From Luteimonas saliphila (lineage in GTDB: Bacteria > Pseudomonadota > Gammaproteobacteria > Xanthomonadales > Xanthomonadaceae), in NCBI RefSeq assembly GCF_016774335.1, contig NZ_JAETWA010000041.1, positions 62,001-126,000 of the forward strand: a stretch of 64,000 nucleotides of DNA, read 5' to 3'. Position 1 is the stretch's first letter, and every line of letters begins with the position of its first letter. The notes beneath the pieces are model-generated. The model had not been told where the DNA came from. It did not search any database and saw nothing but the letters and a program-made list of their open reading frames with translations. Below, piece after piece: positions 46,505 to 57,900 of this stretch. Made by a program: the position numbers and the translations under genes.

Positions 46505-47603
46505 GGACATAGTCCGAGAACAGTTTCCGCGACTCGGCATGCATGCCGCGCTGGTTGTAGCGGGTGCGCGTGATGACCACGACCAGTTGTTCCTCCGGCA
46601 CGACGAACACGTAGTTGCCGCCATTGCCCGACATCGCCCAGGCATGCAGCGGCCGGTCGCCGGCCGTGAACGGGAACCGCCACATCTGGTAACCGTAGTC
46701 GGCATCGAACGGCGTTTGCGCGTGCACCTGCGACATCGCCCGCACCCATTGCGCCGAAACCACCTGCCGTCCGTTCCAGCGGCCGCCATCGACGATCAGC
46801 TGTCCCAGTTTCGCCAGGTCGCGGCTGCGGTATTCGGTGCCACCGCCGCCCATGCCGGTACCTTCGGAAGACCGGTGCCAGCGCGAGACCCGGATGCCCA
46901 AAGGCGCTTCGAGCGCCTCCCTGGCGAAGCGTGCCAACGACACCCCGCTGGCGCGCTCGACGATGGCGCCAAGCAGGAACGCGTTCGCCGTGCAGTAGGC
47001 GAACGCGCGGCCATGCGGGCTGTCGGCCGGGCGCCTGGTCCACGCGGCATAGCCGCGCTCTGGCAGGTCCAGCGCGAACTGGATCCAGTCCGCGCTGACG
47101 TACATCCTCTCCTCGTGGCCGGCAGAGAAGTTGTTGTTGTCGTCGCACTCCCATTGCGCGCTCATCGTCAGCAGGTCTTCGATGGTGACGGCGCGTTTGA
47201 ACGTGCCGGGGTTGCCGGGCGTGCGCTCCGGGAAGAAGTCGAGCACCGGCCCGTCGACGCCGGCGATCAGGCCGCGGTCGATCGCGTTGCCGACCAGCAG
47301 CGCGGTCACGGTCTTGGTCAGCGAGCGCGTGTTGTGGAGGGTCTGCCGGTCGGCACCGTTGAAGTAGGCCTCGTGGACCAAGGTGCCGCGATGGACGACC
47401 AGGAGGCTCGTGGTCTCCGGCGCTTCGCCGCCGGCGATGGCGGCATCCAGCGCCGCCAGGCGCGCCGTGTTCCAGCCGCGTCCGCCGGCATCGGCGACCG
47501 GCCAGTCGTCGTCGGCAGGTTCCGGTGGAAGCGTCGCCGCTGAGGCGGCGAGTGGCGGCAAGGCGAGCGCGGCGAGCAGGACGAGGCGCGGCAGCAGGTG
47601 CAT
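46488..47603 (-). CDS. Secreted serine hydrolase (beta-lactamase/DD-peptidase family)
   Basis: This 371-aa protein has a signal peptide (about 1-22) and a class C beta-lactamase fold. The SxxK motif is SLTK (TRSLTKTVTALLVGN); a YCT tyrosine motif and a GNGG segment stand in place of KTG. It resembles 6-aminohexanoate hydrolase-like and EstB-like esterases. The substrate is unknown. Its 3' end overlaps the upstream regulator gene tail-to-tail by 17 bases. Confidence 0.85.
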   Translation of the reverse strand: MHLLPRLVLLAALALPPLAASAATLPPEPADDDWPVADAGGRGWNTARLAALDAAIAGGEAPETTSLLVVHRGTLVHEAYFNGADRQTLHNTRSLTKTVTALLVGNAIDRGLIAGVDGPVLDFFPERTPGNPGTFKRAVTIEDLLTMSAQWECDDNNNFSAGHEERMYVSADWIQFALDLPERGYAAWTRRPADSPHGRAFAYCTANAFLLGAIVERASGVSLARFAREALEAPLGIRVSRWHRSSEGTGMGGGGTEYRSRDLAKLGQLIVDGGRWNGRQVVSAQWVRAMSQVHAQTPFDADYGYQMWRFPFTAGDRPLHAWAMSGNGGNYVFVVPEEQLVVVITRTRYNQRGMHAESRKLFSDYVLSALP

Positions 47604-47805
47604 GGGACGACTCCGGTCGAGGAAGCCGCCACTGCAACGGGGTCCGGAATGAAATGCCTGATGCCCGAATGAAGATTTCTGAAGTCGTGCCGGATCAGTG
47701 GCTTGCGGCGTCGGCGACAGTCGCAAGACGGGCGTTGCAAGCCTCGCGTCGCCAATTCCACCCCGGCTCGCTATCGTGTGGATCTGTCATCGCGTGGAGT
47801 CGGTA

Positions 47806-48801
47806 ATGCGGATCCTCGTCACCGGAGGGGGCGGTTTCCTCGGCCAGGCGCTGTGCCGCGGCCTGGTCGAACGCGGCCACGAGGTCGTCAGCTTCAACCG
47901 CGGCCACTACCCCGCGCTCGAGGCGATCGGCGTGCGCCAGATCCGCGGCGACCTCGCCTCACGCGATGCCGTGCTCGCCGCCGCGAGCGGTTTCGATGCG
48001 ATCTTCCACAACGCCGCGAAAGCCGGTGCCTGGGGGAGCCGCGACAGTTACCACTCGGCCAACGTCACCGGCACCCGGAACGTGCTCGACGCCTGTCGCG
48101 CACACGGGATCGGCAAGCTGGTGTACACGTCCACGCCGAGCGTCACCCATCGCGCCACCCATCCGGTCGAAGGCGGCACCGCCGACACCGTGCCCTACGG
48201 CGAAGGCTTCAAGGCGCCGTACGCGGAAACCAAGACCATCGCCGAAAAAGCGGTGCTGGCAGCGAACGACAACGACCTGGCCACGGTCGCGCTGCGTCCG
48301 CGGCTGATCTGGGGCCCCGGCGACCAGCAGATCCTGCCGCGGCTGGTGGAACGCGCGAAAGCGGGGCGCCTGCGTTTCGTCGGCGGTGGCCACAACCTGA
48401 TCGACACCACCTACATCGACAATGCCGCGCAGGCGCACTTCGACGCGTTCGAGCACCTCGCGCCGGGCGCGGCCTGCGCCGGGCGCGCGTACTTCATCAG
48501 CAATGGGGAACCGAAACCCACGCGCGAGATCGTCAATGCGCTGCTCGCCGCCGCCGGCGCGCCGCAGGTGCACGGGTCGATCCCGTTCGGCGTCGCCTAC
48601 GCGATCGGCGCCGCATGCGAGGCGCTTTGGCCGCTGCTGCGGCTGCGGGGAGAACCGCCGATGACGCGGTTCCTTGCCGAGCAGTTGAGCACGACGCACT
48701 GGTACTCCATGGCGCCAGCCACGCGCGACTTCGGCTATGTGCCGCGGGTGACGATCGCCGAAGGGCTGCAACGCTTGCGGACATCCTTGCACCAGGGATG
48801 A
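47806..48801 (+). CDS. oleD: OleD, 2-alkyl-3-ketoacid reductase
   Basis: This 331-aa extended short-chain reductase uses NADPH to reduce the OleA product to a 2-alkyl-3-hydroxyacid. The cofactor motif is [13 protein letters not shown] and the catalytic pair [17 protein letters not shown] and [22 protein letters not shown] match the Xanthomonas OleD line. GGAG precedes the ATG. A decayed copy of its 3' end follows downstream. Confidence 0.92.
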   Translation: MRILVTGGGGFLGQALCRGLVERGHEVVSFNRGHYPALEAIGVRQIRGDLASRDAVLAAASGFDAIFHNAAKAGAWGSRDSYHSANVTGTRNVLDACRAHGIGKLVYTSTPSVTHRATHPVEGGTADTVPYGEGFKAPYAETKTIAEKAVLAANDNDLATVALRPRLIWGPGDQQILPRLVERAKAGRLRFVGGGHNLIDTTYIDNAAQAHFDAFEHLAPGAACAGRAYFISNGEPKPTREIVNALLAAAGAPQVHGSIPFGVAYAIGAACEALWPLLRLRGEPPMTRFLAEQLSTTHWYSMAPATRDFGYVPRVTIAEGLQRLRTSLHQG

Positions 48802-49253
48802 CCGGACCGCAGGTGCATCAGGTTTTTCGCGCGCGGCGCGCCTCCCCCGGGTGTCGCAAGCGGTATCCGGCCAGGCGCGGTACTCGATGGCGCCAGCCAC
48901 GCGCGGCCTCGGCTGACTGCCGCGGGTTCCAATCGGGAGGAGCTGGCCAGGTTGCGGGACCTCGTACTTGCAGCCTGCCCACTGAGCGCGGGAACGCCCG
49001 GCAGGCGATTCCTGGCTCCCTGCGCGGGCCCACAGCGGAGAGAAGCCGACGCGGGATCTTGAAGGCCCTGCGAGCAACCAGCGCGTTGCGCGGACGGCGG
49101 CGATCGTCGTGCCGCTGCACGGGGCATTCCGGTGTGCGCGGTCTTTCACGACGACCTCACCCGGCGCTCACCCGGCCGCGACCGGGGCTCGCGTAGCGTT
49201 TGCCTGCACCCTCAAACCTATGGCCCCCGGCCGTCGCCACGGAGACCGCTTCC
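48802..49253. other. Intergenic region after oleD
   Basis: No gene is supported in this 452-base stretch. It holds a decayed copy of the oleD 3' end (48879 to about 48970). I see nothing else I can name in it. Confidence 0.6.
48879..48970 (+). pseudogene. Remnant of an oleD-like 3' end
   Basis: The 49 bases at 48879-48927 match oleD 48701-48749 at 43 positions. Weaker similarity continues towards TTGCGG at about 48960. An in-frame stop (TGA) interrupts the copy where OleD reads YVPRV. It is a leftover of a duplication or of a second oleD-like gene. Confidence 0.65.
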
Positions 49254-49412
49254 ATGCTCAGATACGCCGTCATCTTCTTCGTCATCGCGCTCATCGCCGC
49301 CGTCCTCGGATTCAGTGGCGTCGCCGGCGCCGCCACCAACATCGCCTGGATCCTGTTCGTGGTATTCGTGATCCTGGCGATCGTTTCGCTGCTGCGCGGC
49401 AAGCGGGTATAG
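49254..49412 (+). CDS. DUF1328 small membrane protein
   Basis: This 52-aa protein has two hydrophobic helices ([20 protein letters not shown] and [19 protein letters not shown]) and a basic tail. It is a typical DUF1328 protein, often stress-induced in other bacteria. GGAG precedes the ATG and a terminator follows. Confidence 0.9.
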   Translation: MLRYAVIFFVIALIAAVLGFSGVAGAATNIAWILFVVFVILAIVSLLRGKRV

Positions 49413-49441
49413 CCCGGCAGCCTCGCACGCGCGACGTCAAG

Positions 49442-49468
49442 AAGGCCCGCCGATCGGCGGGCCTTTCT
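49442..49468 (+). terminator. Terminator after DUF1328 gene
   Basis: AAGGCCCGCC pairs with GGCGGGCCTT across a 4-base GATC loop, ending in TTTCT. Confidence 0.85.
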
Positions 49469-49507
49469 CGTTGCATCGCCACGGCGGGCCTGCCGCTACA
49501 ATGCCGC

Positions 49508-50158
49508 ATGGCCTCGTCCCCGCCCTCACCTTTCGACGCGATCAAGCCCATCGCCGGGCGCGCGCTCGAAGTCGCCCTCGATCGCGCCCTCGCGCTCGAC
49601 GCCGACTTGCGCGACGCGCTCGCCCGGCTCGACGGTCGCCGGATCGAGCTGACGCTGGAATCCCCGCCGCTCGCCCTGCAACTGCGGGTGGACGGCGATC
49701 GCCTTGCGGTCGGTCCGGTCGATGCCGCGGCCGAGCCCGATCTGGCGGTGCGCGCGACGATCGCCGGCGTACTGTCGCAGTTGCCGTTCCTGCGGCGCGA
49801 CGACGCACCCGCCATCGGCAAGGTGCGCGTGTCCGGCGACGCGGAACTGGCGCGCCAGCTGCAGCGCCTGGCCGAGCGTTTCGATCCCGACTGGCAGCAA
49901 CCGTTCGTCGCGGTCTTCGGCGAGGTCGTCGGCGTGCAGGTGGCCAGCGCCCTGGGTGGCGCGCTGAAGCAGGCACGCGCGCTTGGCCACAACCTCGCGC
50001 AGAGCGCCGCCGAGTACGTGACCGAGGAGTCGCGCGACGTGGTGGCGCGGGCCGAGATCGACGCCTTCCTCGACGATGTCGACGCGATGCGCGACGACGT
50101 CGACCGCCTCGCCGCACGCGTGGCCCGCATCGCCGGCCGGACCGGGGCGGCGGCTTGA
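49508..50158 (+). CDS. ubiJ: Ubiquinone biosynthesis accessory factor UbiJ
   Basis: This 216-aa protein has an SCP2-type lipid-binding domain (about 15-115) and a helical C-terminus. UbiJ gathers the aerobic ubiquinone hydroxylases and carries the lipid intermediates. It is directly coupled to ubiB; ubiE, often the first gene of this operon, is not adjacent. Confidence 0.88.
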   Translation: MASSPPSPFDAIKPIAGRALEVALDRALALDADLRDALARLDGRRIELTLESPPLALQLRVDGDRLAVGPVDAAAEPDLAVRATIAGVLSQLPFLRRDDAPAIGKVRVSGDAELARQLQRLAERFDPDWQQPFVAVFGEVVGVQVASALGGALKQARALGHNLAQSAAEYVTEESRDVVARAEIDAFLDDVDAMRDDVDRLAARVARIAGRTGAAA

Positions 50159-51831
50159 ACACCCTGCTGCGCGCCGCGCGCATCGGCCGCGTGCTGCTGC
50201 GCTATCGTCTCGACGACCTGCTCGACGACACCGCGGCCGAGCGCTGGCTGAAGCTGATGCGGCCGTTCGTGCCGCGCGCGTCCGCGACCATCGCCGCGCA
50301 ATCGCGTGGCGCGCGCCTGCGCCTGGCGCTGCAGGAGCTGGGACCGATCTTCGTCAAGTTCGGGCAGATCCTCTCCACCCGCCGCGACCTGCTGCCGCTG
50401 GACATGGTCGACGAGCTGGCGCTGCTGCAGGACCAGGTCGCGCCGTTCGACGGCGACGCGGCGCGCGCGATCGTCGAGGACGAGCTGGACGCGCCGGTCG
50501 CCACGCTGTTCGCCTCGTTCGAAACGGTGCCGCTGGCCTCTGCCTCGATCGCGCAGGTGCATGCGGCCACCCTGCACCCGGTGGCCGAAGCGCCCGCTCG
50601 CGAGGTGGTGGTCAAGGTGCTGCGGCCCGGCATCGAGAAGCAGATCGCCGGCGACATCGCCCTGCTCGGCAGCCTCGCCGGCCTGGTCGACCGCACCCAT
50701 CCCAATGCCGACAAGATCCGCCCGCGCGAGATCGTGGCCGAGATCGAGAACACCCTGGCCGCCGAACTCGACCTGCAGCGCGAGGGGGCGAACGCTTCGG
50801 TGCTGCGCCGCAACTGGCTCGACTCGCCCGACCTCTACGTGCCCGAGCCGATCTGGACCCATACCGCGCAGCGCGTGCTCACGCTCGAGCGCGTGCGCGG
50901 CATCAACAGCGACGACATCGTCGCGCTCGACGCCGCCGGCATCGACCGCAAGGCGCTCGCGGCCAAGGGCGTGCGCGTGTTCTACACCCAGGTGTTCCGC
51001 GACAACTTCTTCCACGCCGACGCCCACGCCGGCAACATCTGGGTCGATACCGACCCCGCGCGTCGCGCCAACCCGCGCTTCATCGCCCTGGACTTCGGGA
51101 TCATGGGCCAGCTCTCCAGCGAGGACCAGTACTACCTCGCCGAGAACTTCATGGCGATCTTCAACCGCGACTACCGCCGCATCGCCGAACTGCACGTGCA
51201 GGCGGGCTGGATGCCGGCGACGATCCGCATCGACGAGCTGGAAGCCGCCGCGCGCGCGGTGTGCGAGCCGTACTTCACCCGTCCGTTGTCGGAGATTTCG
51301 CTTGGCGAGGTGCTCGGCAAGCTGTTCCGCACCGCGCAGCGCTACGAGCTGACCCTGCAGCCACAGCTGATCCTGCTGCAGAAGACCCTGCTGACCATCG
51401 AGGGCATCGGCCGCCTGCTCGACCCGAAGATCGACATCTGGGCGGTGGCGCGGCCGGTGCTCGAACGCATCCTGGTCGAACGCTACAGCCCGCAGAAGCT
51501 CGCCTCCGAATTCCGCAAGCGGCTGCCGGAGATCGTGACCCGCGCGCCCGAGGTGCCGCGGCTGCTGCATGCCTGGCTGCAGCAGCAGGTCGAGGGCCGG
51601 CACGAACTGAAGATGCGTTCGCAGGACATCGTCGCGATCACCCGCACGCTCGAGGCGATGCAGCGGCGCGTGGTCGCGGCGATCCTGGGCGTTGGCCTGC
51701 TGATCACCGCTGCGGTGCTGTTCGCGCTCGAGGCCGGCGGCCCGGCGCTGCTGGGCGTACCGCTGTCGTCATGGGTGGCCGGCATCGGTGGCCTCTGGGC
51801 GATCCTCGCCGCCCTGCCGCGAAGATCGTAG
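50155..51831 (+). CDS. ubiB: Ubiquinone biosynthesis kinase-like protein UbiB
   Basis: This 558-aa protein is an atypical ABC1/ADCK-family ATPase required for ubiquinone synthesis. The KxGQ motif is [16 protein letters not shown], followed by the Ala-rich loop [11 protein letters not shown], the Lys in [20 protein letters not shown] and the metal-binding DFG in ALDFGIMG. Two C-terminal membrane helices (about 508-555) anchor it. A TTG start at 50155 overlaps the ubiJ stop (TTGA) and begins the conserved [18 protein letters not shown] segment. Confidence 0.92.
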   Translation: MNTLLRAARIGRVLLRYRLDDLLDDTAAERWLKLMRPFVPRASATIAAQSRGARLRLALQELGPIFVKFGQILSTRRDLLPLDMVDELALLQDQVAPFDGDAARAIVEDELDAPVATLFASFETVPLASASIAQVHAATLHPVAEAPAREVVVKVLRPGIEKQIAGDIALLGSLAGLVDRTHPNADKIRPREIVAEIENTLAAELDLQREGANASVLRRNWLDSPDLYVPEPIWTHTAQRVLTLERVRGINSDDIVALDAAGIDRKALAAKGVRVFYTQVFRDNFFHADAHAGNIWVDTDPARRANPRFIALDFGIMGQLSSEDQYYLAENFMAIFNRDYRRIAELHVQAGWMPATIRIDELEAAARAVCEPYFTRPLSEISLGEVLGKLFRTAQRYELTLQPQLILLQKTLLTIEGIGRLLDPKIDIWAVARPVLERILVERYSPQKLASEFRKRLPEIVTRAPEVPRLLHAWLQQQVEGRHELKMRSQDIVAITRTLEAMQRRVVAAILGVGLLITAAVLFALEAGGPALLGVPLSSWVAGIGGLWAILAALPRRS

Positions 51832-52186
51832 GACCACCCTCCCGCACGAGACAACATCGCCGTAGGAGCGGCTTCAGCCGCGACGGGTGGCGGCGCACCT
51901 CCACACCCCGGGCCACCGCGTGGCGCGCGTCCGCGCACCCGCCCGGATGCCGGCGACCCGCATCGGTCGCCCGCCTCGCCTGCACCGCCCTGTACGCATC
52001 ACCCCTTGCACCGACCGATCCGGTCCACCGATCCGGTCACATCCGGGCCTGGACCGCGTCATGGGATGGAACGCGGCCGGAAACTGGCATCATGCAAGGC
52101 CGGACCGCGCCGCTCGGCGGCATGCGGTACCGACGGAAGGGACACCGGACGGCATCGAACGCCGCGGCACATGGGGGACCGGGGAC
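51832..52186. other. Intergenic region before yqiJ
   Basis: It contains a GTAGGAG-type repeat (51862-51884) and two tandem copies of ACCGATCCGGTC (52014-52025 and 52027-52038). No gene is supported here; the rest is featureless GC-rich sequence. Confidence 0.65.
52014..52038. promoter_or_regulatory. Tandem ACCGATCCGGTC repeats
   Basis: Two 12-base copies, 13 bases apart, each contain the palindrome CCGATCCGG-like core (GACCGATCCGGTC). They lie about 150 bases upstream of yqiJ and may be an operator for the cassette. No regulator can be named. Confidence 0.4.
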
Positions 52187-52804
52187 GTGACGCTTTTCCT
52201 GACAACCAGCCTGGGCTATCCCACGCTCGCCTACAGCATCCTGCTCGGCGGGCTGGCGCTGTTCTGGGTGGTGGCGGCGATCGGCATCGTCGGTGCCGAC
52301 GCCATGGACCTGGACTTCGGCGATGGCGGCGAAGCCGGCGGCATGGTGTCCAGGCTGGGCCTCGACGGCCTGCCGTCGCTGCTGGTGCTGAGCGTGCTGG
52401 CGTTCTTCGCCTGGATCATCACCTATTTCGTCCACCTGCTGCTGCTCGCCCCGCTGCCCGACCTGCTGCGCTACGGCCTGGGGACCGGCGTGCTGCTGCT
52501 GGCGTCGGTGCCGGCGATCCTGCTCACCGCGTTCGTGCTGCGCCCGCTGCGGCGTTTCGTGCTGCGGCTGCGCCCGGCACCGCAGGCCTCGCTGGCGGGG
52601 CGCGTCGCGACCGTGCGCACCCCGAGCGTGGACGCGGGCCACGGCATGGCCGACCTCGACGATGGCGGCGCCGGCCTGGTCCTGCAGGTGCGCCACGCCG
52701 GCGGGGCGACGATCTCCCGCGGCGATCGCGTGGTCCTGATCGAACACGATGCGCAGACCAACACCTGGCGGGTGGTGGCCGAGCGCGACTACCGCAATCC
52801 GTAA
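52187..52804 (+). CDS. yqiJ: NfeD-like membrane protein YqiJ
   Basis: This 205-aa protein has three or four membrane helices (about 15-130), with a helix-rich N-terminal half and an OB-fold-like C-terminal domain (about 138-205; LAGRVATVRTPSVDAG, RGDRVVLIEHD). E. coli yqiJ-yqiK is the same pairing with a flotillin. The GTG at 52187 follows a GGGG site and begins the first helix. It opens the five-gene cassette. Confidence 0.85.
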   Translation: MTLFLTTSLGYPTLAYSILLGGLALFWVVAAIGIVGADAMDLDFGDGGEAGGMVSRLGLDGLPSLLVLSVLAFFAWIITYFVHLLLLAPLPDLLRYGLGTGVLLLASVPAILLTAFVLRPLRRFVLRLRPAPQASLAGRVATVRTPSVDAGHGMADLDDGGAGLVLQVRHAGGATISRGDRVVLIEHDAQTNTWRVVAERDYRNP

Positions 52805-52846
52805 TCCGACAACGCAACCGGACACGATCCGACTGGAGCTGCACCG

Positions 52847-54826
52847 ATGGAACTCGCACTGCTGGGCCCCTTCCTGATCGGCGCGATCGGCGTCGTCTTC
52901 CTGCTGGTCGTGGTGGCGATCATCTTCAAGTCCTTCTACAAGAAGGTCGACCAGGGCACGGCGCTCATCGTCAACGACATGAGCTCCGAGCCGAAGGTGC
53001 ACTTCACCGGCGCGCTGATCATCCCGGTGCTGTACCGCGCCGAGCTGATGCGGATCAGCCTGATCACGCTGGAGGTCGACCGTCGCGGCAAGGAAGGGTT
53101 GATCTGCCGCGACAACATGCGCGCCGACATCGCCGTGGCCTTCTACCTGCGGGTCAACGAGACCCAGGCCGACGTGCTGCGCGTGGCCAAGGCGCTGGGC
53201 GCCGACCGCGCCTCGGACAAGCACGCCGTGAACGAGCTGTTCAACGCGAAGTTCTCCGAGGCGCTGAAGACGGTCGGCAAGAAGTTCGACTTCACGGACC
53301 TGTTCGAGAAGCGCCAGGAGTTCCGCGACGAGATCATCAAGGTCATCGGCAACGACCTCAACGGCTACGTGCTCGAGGACGTCGCGATCGACTACCTCGA
53401 GCAGACGCCGAAGTCGCTGCTCGATCCGAGCAACATCCTCGACGCCGAGGGCATCCGCAAGATCACCCAGCTGACCGCGTCGCAGAACGTGATCACCAAC
53501 GAGCTGTCGCAGAACGAGCACCTGGCGATCACCAAGAAGAACGTCGAGACCCGCGAGGCGACGCTGGCGCTGGAACGCCAGCAGGCCGAGGCCGAGGCGC
53601 GGCAGCAGCGCGAGATCGAGACCATCCGCGCGCGCGAGACCGCCGAGACCCAGAAGGTGCAGGAAGAGCAGCGCCAGCTGGCCGAGGCCGCCCGCATCGA
53701 GGCCCAGCAACTGATCGACATCCGCGACCAGAACCGCATGCGCGAGGTGGAAGTCGCCGAGCAGAACAGGCAGCGCGCCGTCGCGATCGAGGCCGAGCGC
53801 GTGGCGCGCGCGCGTCAGCTCGAGCAGGTGACCACCGACCGTGAAGTGCAGCTGCAGGGCGTGGAGCGCGACAAGGTCGTCGAGCAGGGCAAGATGGACG
53901 TGGCGAACATCACCCGCGAGCGCATCGCGATCGACAAGACCGTGGCGCAGGAAGAGGAGCGCATCAAGGAGGTGCGCGAAGTCTCCGAGGCCGAACGCCT
54001 GAAGCAGATCGCGATCCTCGAGGCCGAGGCCAAGGCGCAGCAGGCGCTGCTGGAACAGGTCAAGCAGGCCGAAGCCGGCGAGACCGCGGCCCGGCACAGG
54101 GCGGTCGAGGTCACCACCCTGGCCCAGGCGGAACTGGAATCGGCCAGCCGCCAGGCCGAGGCCAAGAAGCTGCTGGCCGAGGGCGTGCGCGCCGAGCGCG
54201 CGGCGCCGGGCCTGGCGGATGCCCAGGTCAAGGAGGCCGGCGCGGTGGCGATCGAGAAGGTCGGTATCGCCGAGGCGCGTGTGGTCGATGCGATGGCCGA
54301 CGCCAACCTCAAGCAGGGTGCCGCGGAAGCCAAGGTGCTGGCGGAGAAGCTCGGCGCGCAGGCGCAGGGCGAGGAGCAGATGGGCCGGGCCCGGGCGGCC
54401 GCTACCGAATCGATCGGCCTGGCGGAAGCGACCGTGGTCGGGAAGAAGCTGTTCGCCGAGGCCGAAGGCCTGACCCGGAAGTTCCAGGCCCTCGACGCGC
54501 TCAGCGACGACGCGCGCGGCCACGAGGAATACCGCATGGCGCTCGACACCAGCCTCAAGCAGGCGCTGGCGTCGATCGAGGCCGGCAAGGAGATCTCCAA
54601 GGAGAACGCCGAAATCATCGCCACCGCGCTGCGCAACGCCGACATCGACATGGTCGGCGGCGACGGCGGCATGTTCGACAGCCTGGTACGGGCGATCTCG
54701 CTGGGCAAGTCGATCGAGGGCCTCGCCGACAAGAGCCCGGTGGTGCAGGAGCTGATGCAGAAGTACCTCGGGATCGACCGTGGCAAGGCGAAGGCGGATG
54801 GTGGCGCACCGGCCACGGCCGGATGA
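52847..54826 (+). CDS. yqiK: Flotillin-like protein YqiK
   Basis: This 659-aa protein has one N-terminal membrane helix (about 8-28) and an SPFH/band-7 domain (about 30-210; VDQGTALIVNDMS, VEVDRRGKEGLICRDNMRADI). A long coiled coil (about 220-560) made of Glu/Ala/Arg repeats (AEARQQREIETIRARE) and a conserved C-terminal domain follow. Flotillins assemble on membrane microdomains and could scaffold the other cassette members. It starts 42 bases after yqiJ. Confidence 0.92.
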   Translation: MELALLGPFLIGAIGVVFLLVVVAIIFKSFYKKVDQGTALIVNDMSSEPKVHFTGALIIPVLYRAELMRISLITLEVDRRGKEGLICRDNMRADIAVAFYLRVNETQADVLRVAKALGADRASDKHAVNELFNAKFSEALKTVGKKFDFTDLFEKRQEFRDEIIKVIGNDLNGYVLEDVAIDYLEQTPKSLLDPSNILDAEGIRKITQLTASQNVITNELSQNEHLAITKKNVETREATLALERQQAEAEARQQREIETIRARETAETQKVQEEQRQLAEAARIEAQQLIDIRDQNRMREVEVAEQNRQRAVAIEAERVARARQLEQVTTDREVQLQGVERDKVVEQGKMDVANITRERIAIDKTVAQEEERIKEVREVSEAERLKQIAILEAEAKAQQALLEQVKQAEAGETAARHRAVEVTTLAQAELESASRQAEAKKLLAEGVRAERAAPGLADAQVKEAGAVAIEKVGIAEARVVDAMADANLKQGAAEAKVLAEKLGAQAQGEEQMGRARAAATESIGLAEATVVGKKLFAEAEGLTRKFQALDALSDDARGHEEYRMALDTSLKQALASIEAGKEISKENAEIIATALRNADIDMVGGDGGMFDSLVRAISLGKSIEGLADKSPVVQELMQKYLGIDRGKAKADGGAPATAG

Positions 54827-54965
54827 CGGCATCGCCGCACTCGCGGGTGATGACTGGCGTGGCGTCGCGCGTCGCGGAAGGCCCGTGGCCGGGCGCGCGA
54901 CGCCGCCGCGATCGCGTCGCGGAGCAACGCAAGGCGCACGAACACAGGCAGGATGAAGACCGGTG

Positions 54966-57900
54966 ATGACGGATCCCACGCAGGCCGACGAGGCCACGAC
55001 CGGCGCCGGCACCGCAACCGCGACGACCGCGGCCGACGAGGCGGTCGCGCGCGGTGGTGCGTACGAAGTACTGCGTCGCCGCCTGGTCGAGCAGGGCGCA
55101 CGTCTGCGCGGGATCGCCGACGGCCTGAACGCGAGGCGCCTGCAGGAATTCGGCGACAGCCGCATGGAGGTGGCCGGCCGCTTCCGCGTCCGCACCGAGA
55201 ACAACTGCGTCGGCCGCGACATCGTCCAGATCGGCGACGACCTGCTGCTGTTCGGCTACAACGTCTACATCGGGCTGAAGACGACCACCCGAATCGAGGA
55301 TGTGTTCGGCCTGTACCGGCTGGTCGAGAGCGGCGAGGGCTTCGACGTCGCCCCCGTCGACCACGCCGGCAGCTTCCTCGCCGACCCCGGGTTCGTCCGC
55401 GACTTCACCGAGCTCTACGCCTACTACAAGCACGCGCGCCTGCTGCAGCTGATCAAGCGCGATGGCAAGCTGCTGGCCGCGTTCCAGATCGGCGAGCGCA
55501 GCGACGACGTGCGCGTGTTCCGCTGGGCGATCTCCAACACCGGGGAACTGACCTGGATCGATTCGCGCGGCGAACGCGATATCAGCCTGCCGCCGCCGTT
55601 CGACTTCGAATGGACCCGCGCCACCCGCGACCTGATGGTGTCCGGTCGCTTCCCGCACCTGAACATCCTCGACACCGTGTTCGTCGAGACCACCGGCGGC
55701 GACCTGACGATCAAGGTCGAGAACAACACCGAGATCGGGCGCGGCGTGTTCAGCGAGCCGGTCGAAGACAGCACCCAGTCGCTCGACGACGCGGCGATCG
55801 ATTTCGCCCGGGTCGGCAGCCTGCTGCTGCTCAAGATCCTGCCGTACCGCGAAAGCGCCTGGCGCGGGTTGATCTACAACACGCTCACCGGCACCGTCGT
55901 GCGCAACGACGCCATCGTCCAGGCCTGCGTGCAGCTGCCCGAGGACCACGGGATCATCTTCCCCGGCGGCTACTACCTGCAGAACGGCGAGCACAAGGCC
56001 TTCGACGCCGCGATGCAGGGCATGCGCTACAAGCGCGCGATCCGCTCGCCCAACGGCGAGGACGTGATGTACGTGTTCTACGAGCGCGAGGCCGGGCGCT
56101 CGGCGCTGTTCGTCTACAACACCATCCGCCGCGAACTGCAGAACCCGATGTTCGGCCACGGCTACGCGTTCCTGCGCAACGGCGGCATGGTGCTGTTCCA
56201 CGCCGAGGGCGATGCGCCGACCCGGATCCATCCGATGCAGGTGTGGCGGACGCCGTTCTTCAGCGAGGAGTTCGCGGCGCAGCGCCCGGCCGGCACCAGC
56301 TTCATGGGGCGGATCGGCAACGCCGCTCTGGTGCGTGGCATCTCCGACCTGTTCGAGCTCAGCCGCGAGATCGACAACCCGCAGGTCTCGCCGCAGCGCT
56401 ACCAGTTGCTGGTGCACGGCACCCGGCGCCTGTTCGACGCGCACCACTGGATCGACGACGCGCACTGCGATGGCGTGGCCGGACTGCTGCACGAGATCAG
56501 CGCCACCGGCGAATCGGTGCTCGACGAGTACGAGAAAGTGGAGGGCATCCGCCGCCAGTCCGCGGCGGCCATGGCGGAGGCGGTGTCCGCGCACAAGGCG
56601 CTGCTCTCGCGCCTGCAGCCGGAGAACTGGAACAAGATCGACGAGTTCACCGCGGCGCTGGGCGAGATCGCGCGCCAGCGTGGCCACCTGCTCACGCTGC
56701 GGGAGTACCGTTATGTCGATGACGCCGCCATCGATGCGATGGGCGAGGCGCTGGAACGCGAGCGCGACCGGATCGGGGCGGCCACCGGCGAGTTCCTCGG
56801 CGGCGACAAGGCGCTGGCGCCGTTCAACGAACGCCTGCAGGCGCTCGACTCGACCGTGCAGCAGGCGCAGACCGCGAAACTGCTGTCCGAGCAGATCCAG
56901 GCCATGCAGGCGATGTCCGCGGAGCTGGACCTGCTCTCGGAGCTGATGGCCGGCCTCAGGGTCGACGATGCCAATCAGCGCACGCGCGTGGTCGAGGCGA
57001 TCTCGGCGGTCTACGCCAGGCTCAACCAGGCCCGGGCGCGCGCCGAGCAGAAGCGGCGCACCCTGGGATCGGCCGAGGCCGTCGCCCAGTTCGGTGCGCA
57101 GTTCTCGCTGTTCTCGCAGTCCATCGCCAGCGCGCTGGGGCTGGCCACGGACCCCGAGCGTGCCGACGAACAGCTCTCGCGCCTTCTGGTGCAGCTGGAA
57201 GAACTGGAAGGACAGTTCGGCGAGCACGAGCAGTTCCTCGGCGACATCATCGCCAAGCGCGAAGAACTGCTGGAGGCGTTCGAGGCCCGCAAGCAGGCAC
57301 TGCTCGACGAACGCCAGCGCAGGGCCCAGGCGGTGCACGACGCCGCGACGCGGATCCTCGACGGACTCGGCCGCCGCACCGAGCGATTCGTCACGCTCGA
57401 CGAGCTCAACGCCTTCTTCGCCGGCGATCCGCTGATCCTGAAGTTGCGTGAGCTGGCCGGGCGGCTGCGGCAGCATCGCGACAGCGTCAAGGCCGACGAC
57501 GTCGAGTCCCGGCTCAAGGGCGTGCGCGACCAGGCGGTGCGCGCTCTGCGCGACCGCAGCGACCTGTTCGAGGACGGTGGCCACGTCATCCGGCTCGGCC
57601 CGCGCCACCGTTTCAGCGTCAACACCCAGCCGCTGGACCTGACCCTGCTGCCGCGCGGCGACGCGATGGCGCTGCACCTGACCGGCACCGACTACTACGA
57701 GGCGCTGCAAGACCCCGCACTCGATGGGGTGCGCGACTGGTGGCAGGTTTCGCTCGATTCCGAGTCGCCTGCGCTGTATCGCGCCGAATACCTGGCCGGA
57801 CTGATCCTCGACGCTGCGGTGCACGGGCGCGAAGGCCTCGAGCTGGCGGCGCTGGAGCACGCGCTGGCCGATCCGGCCGCGCTCGACGGGCTGGTCCGTG

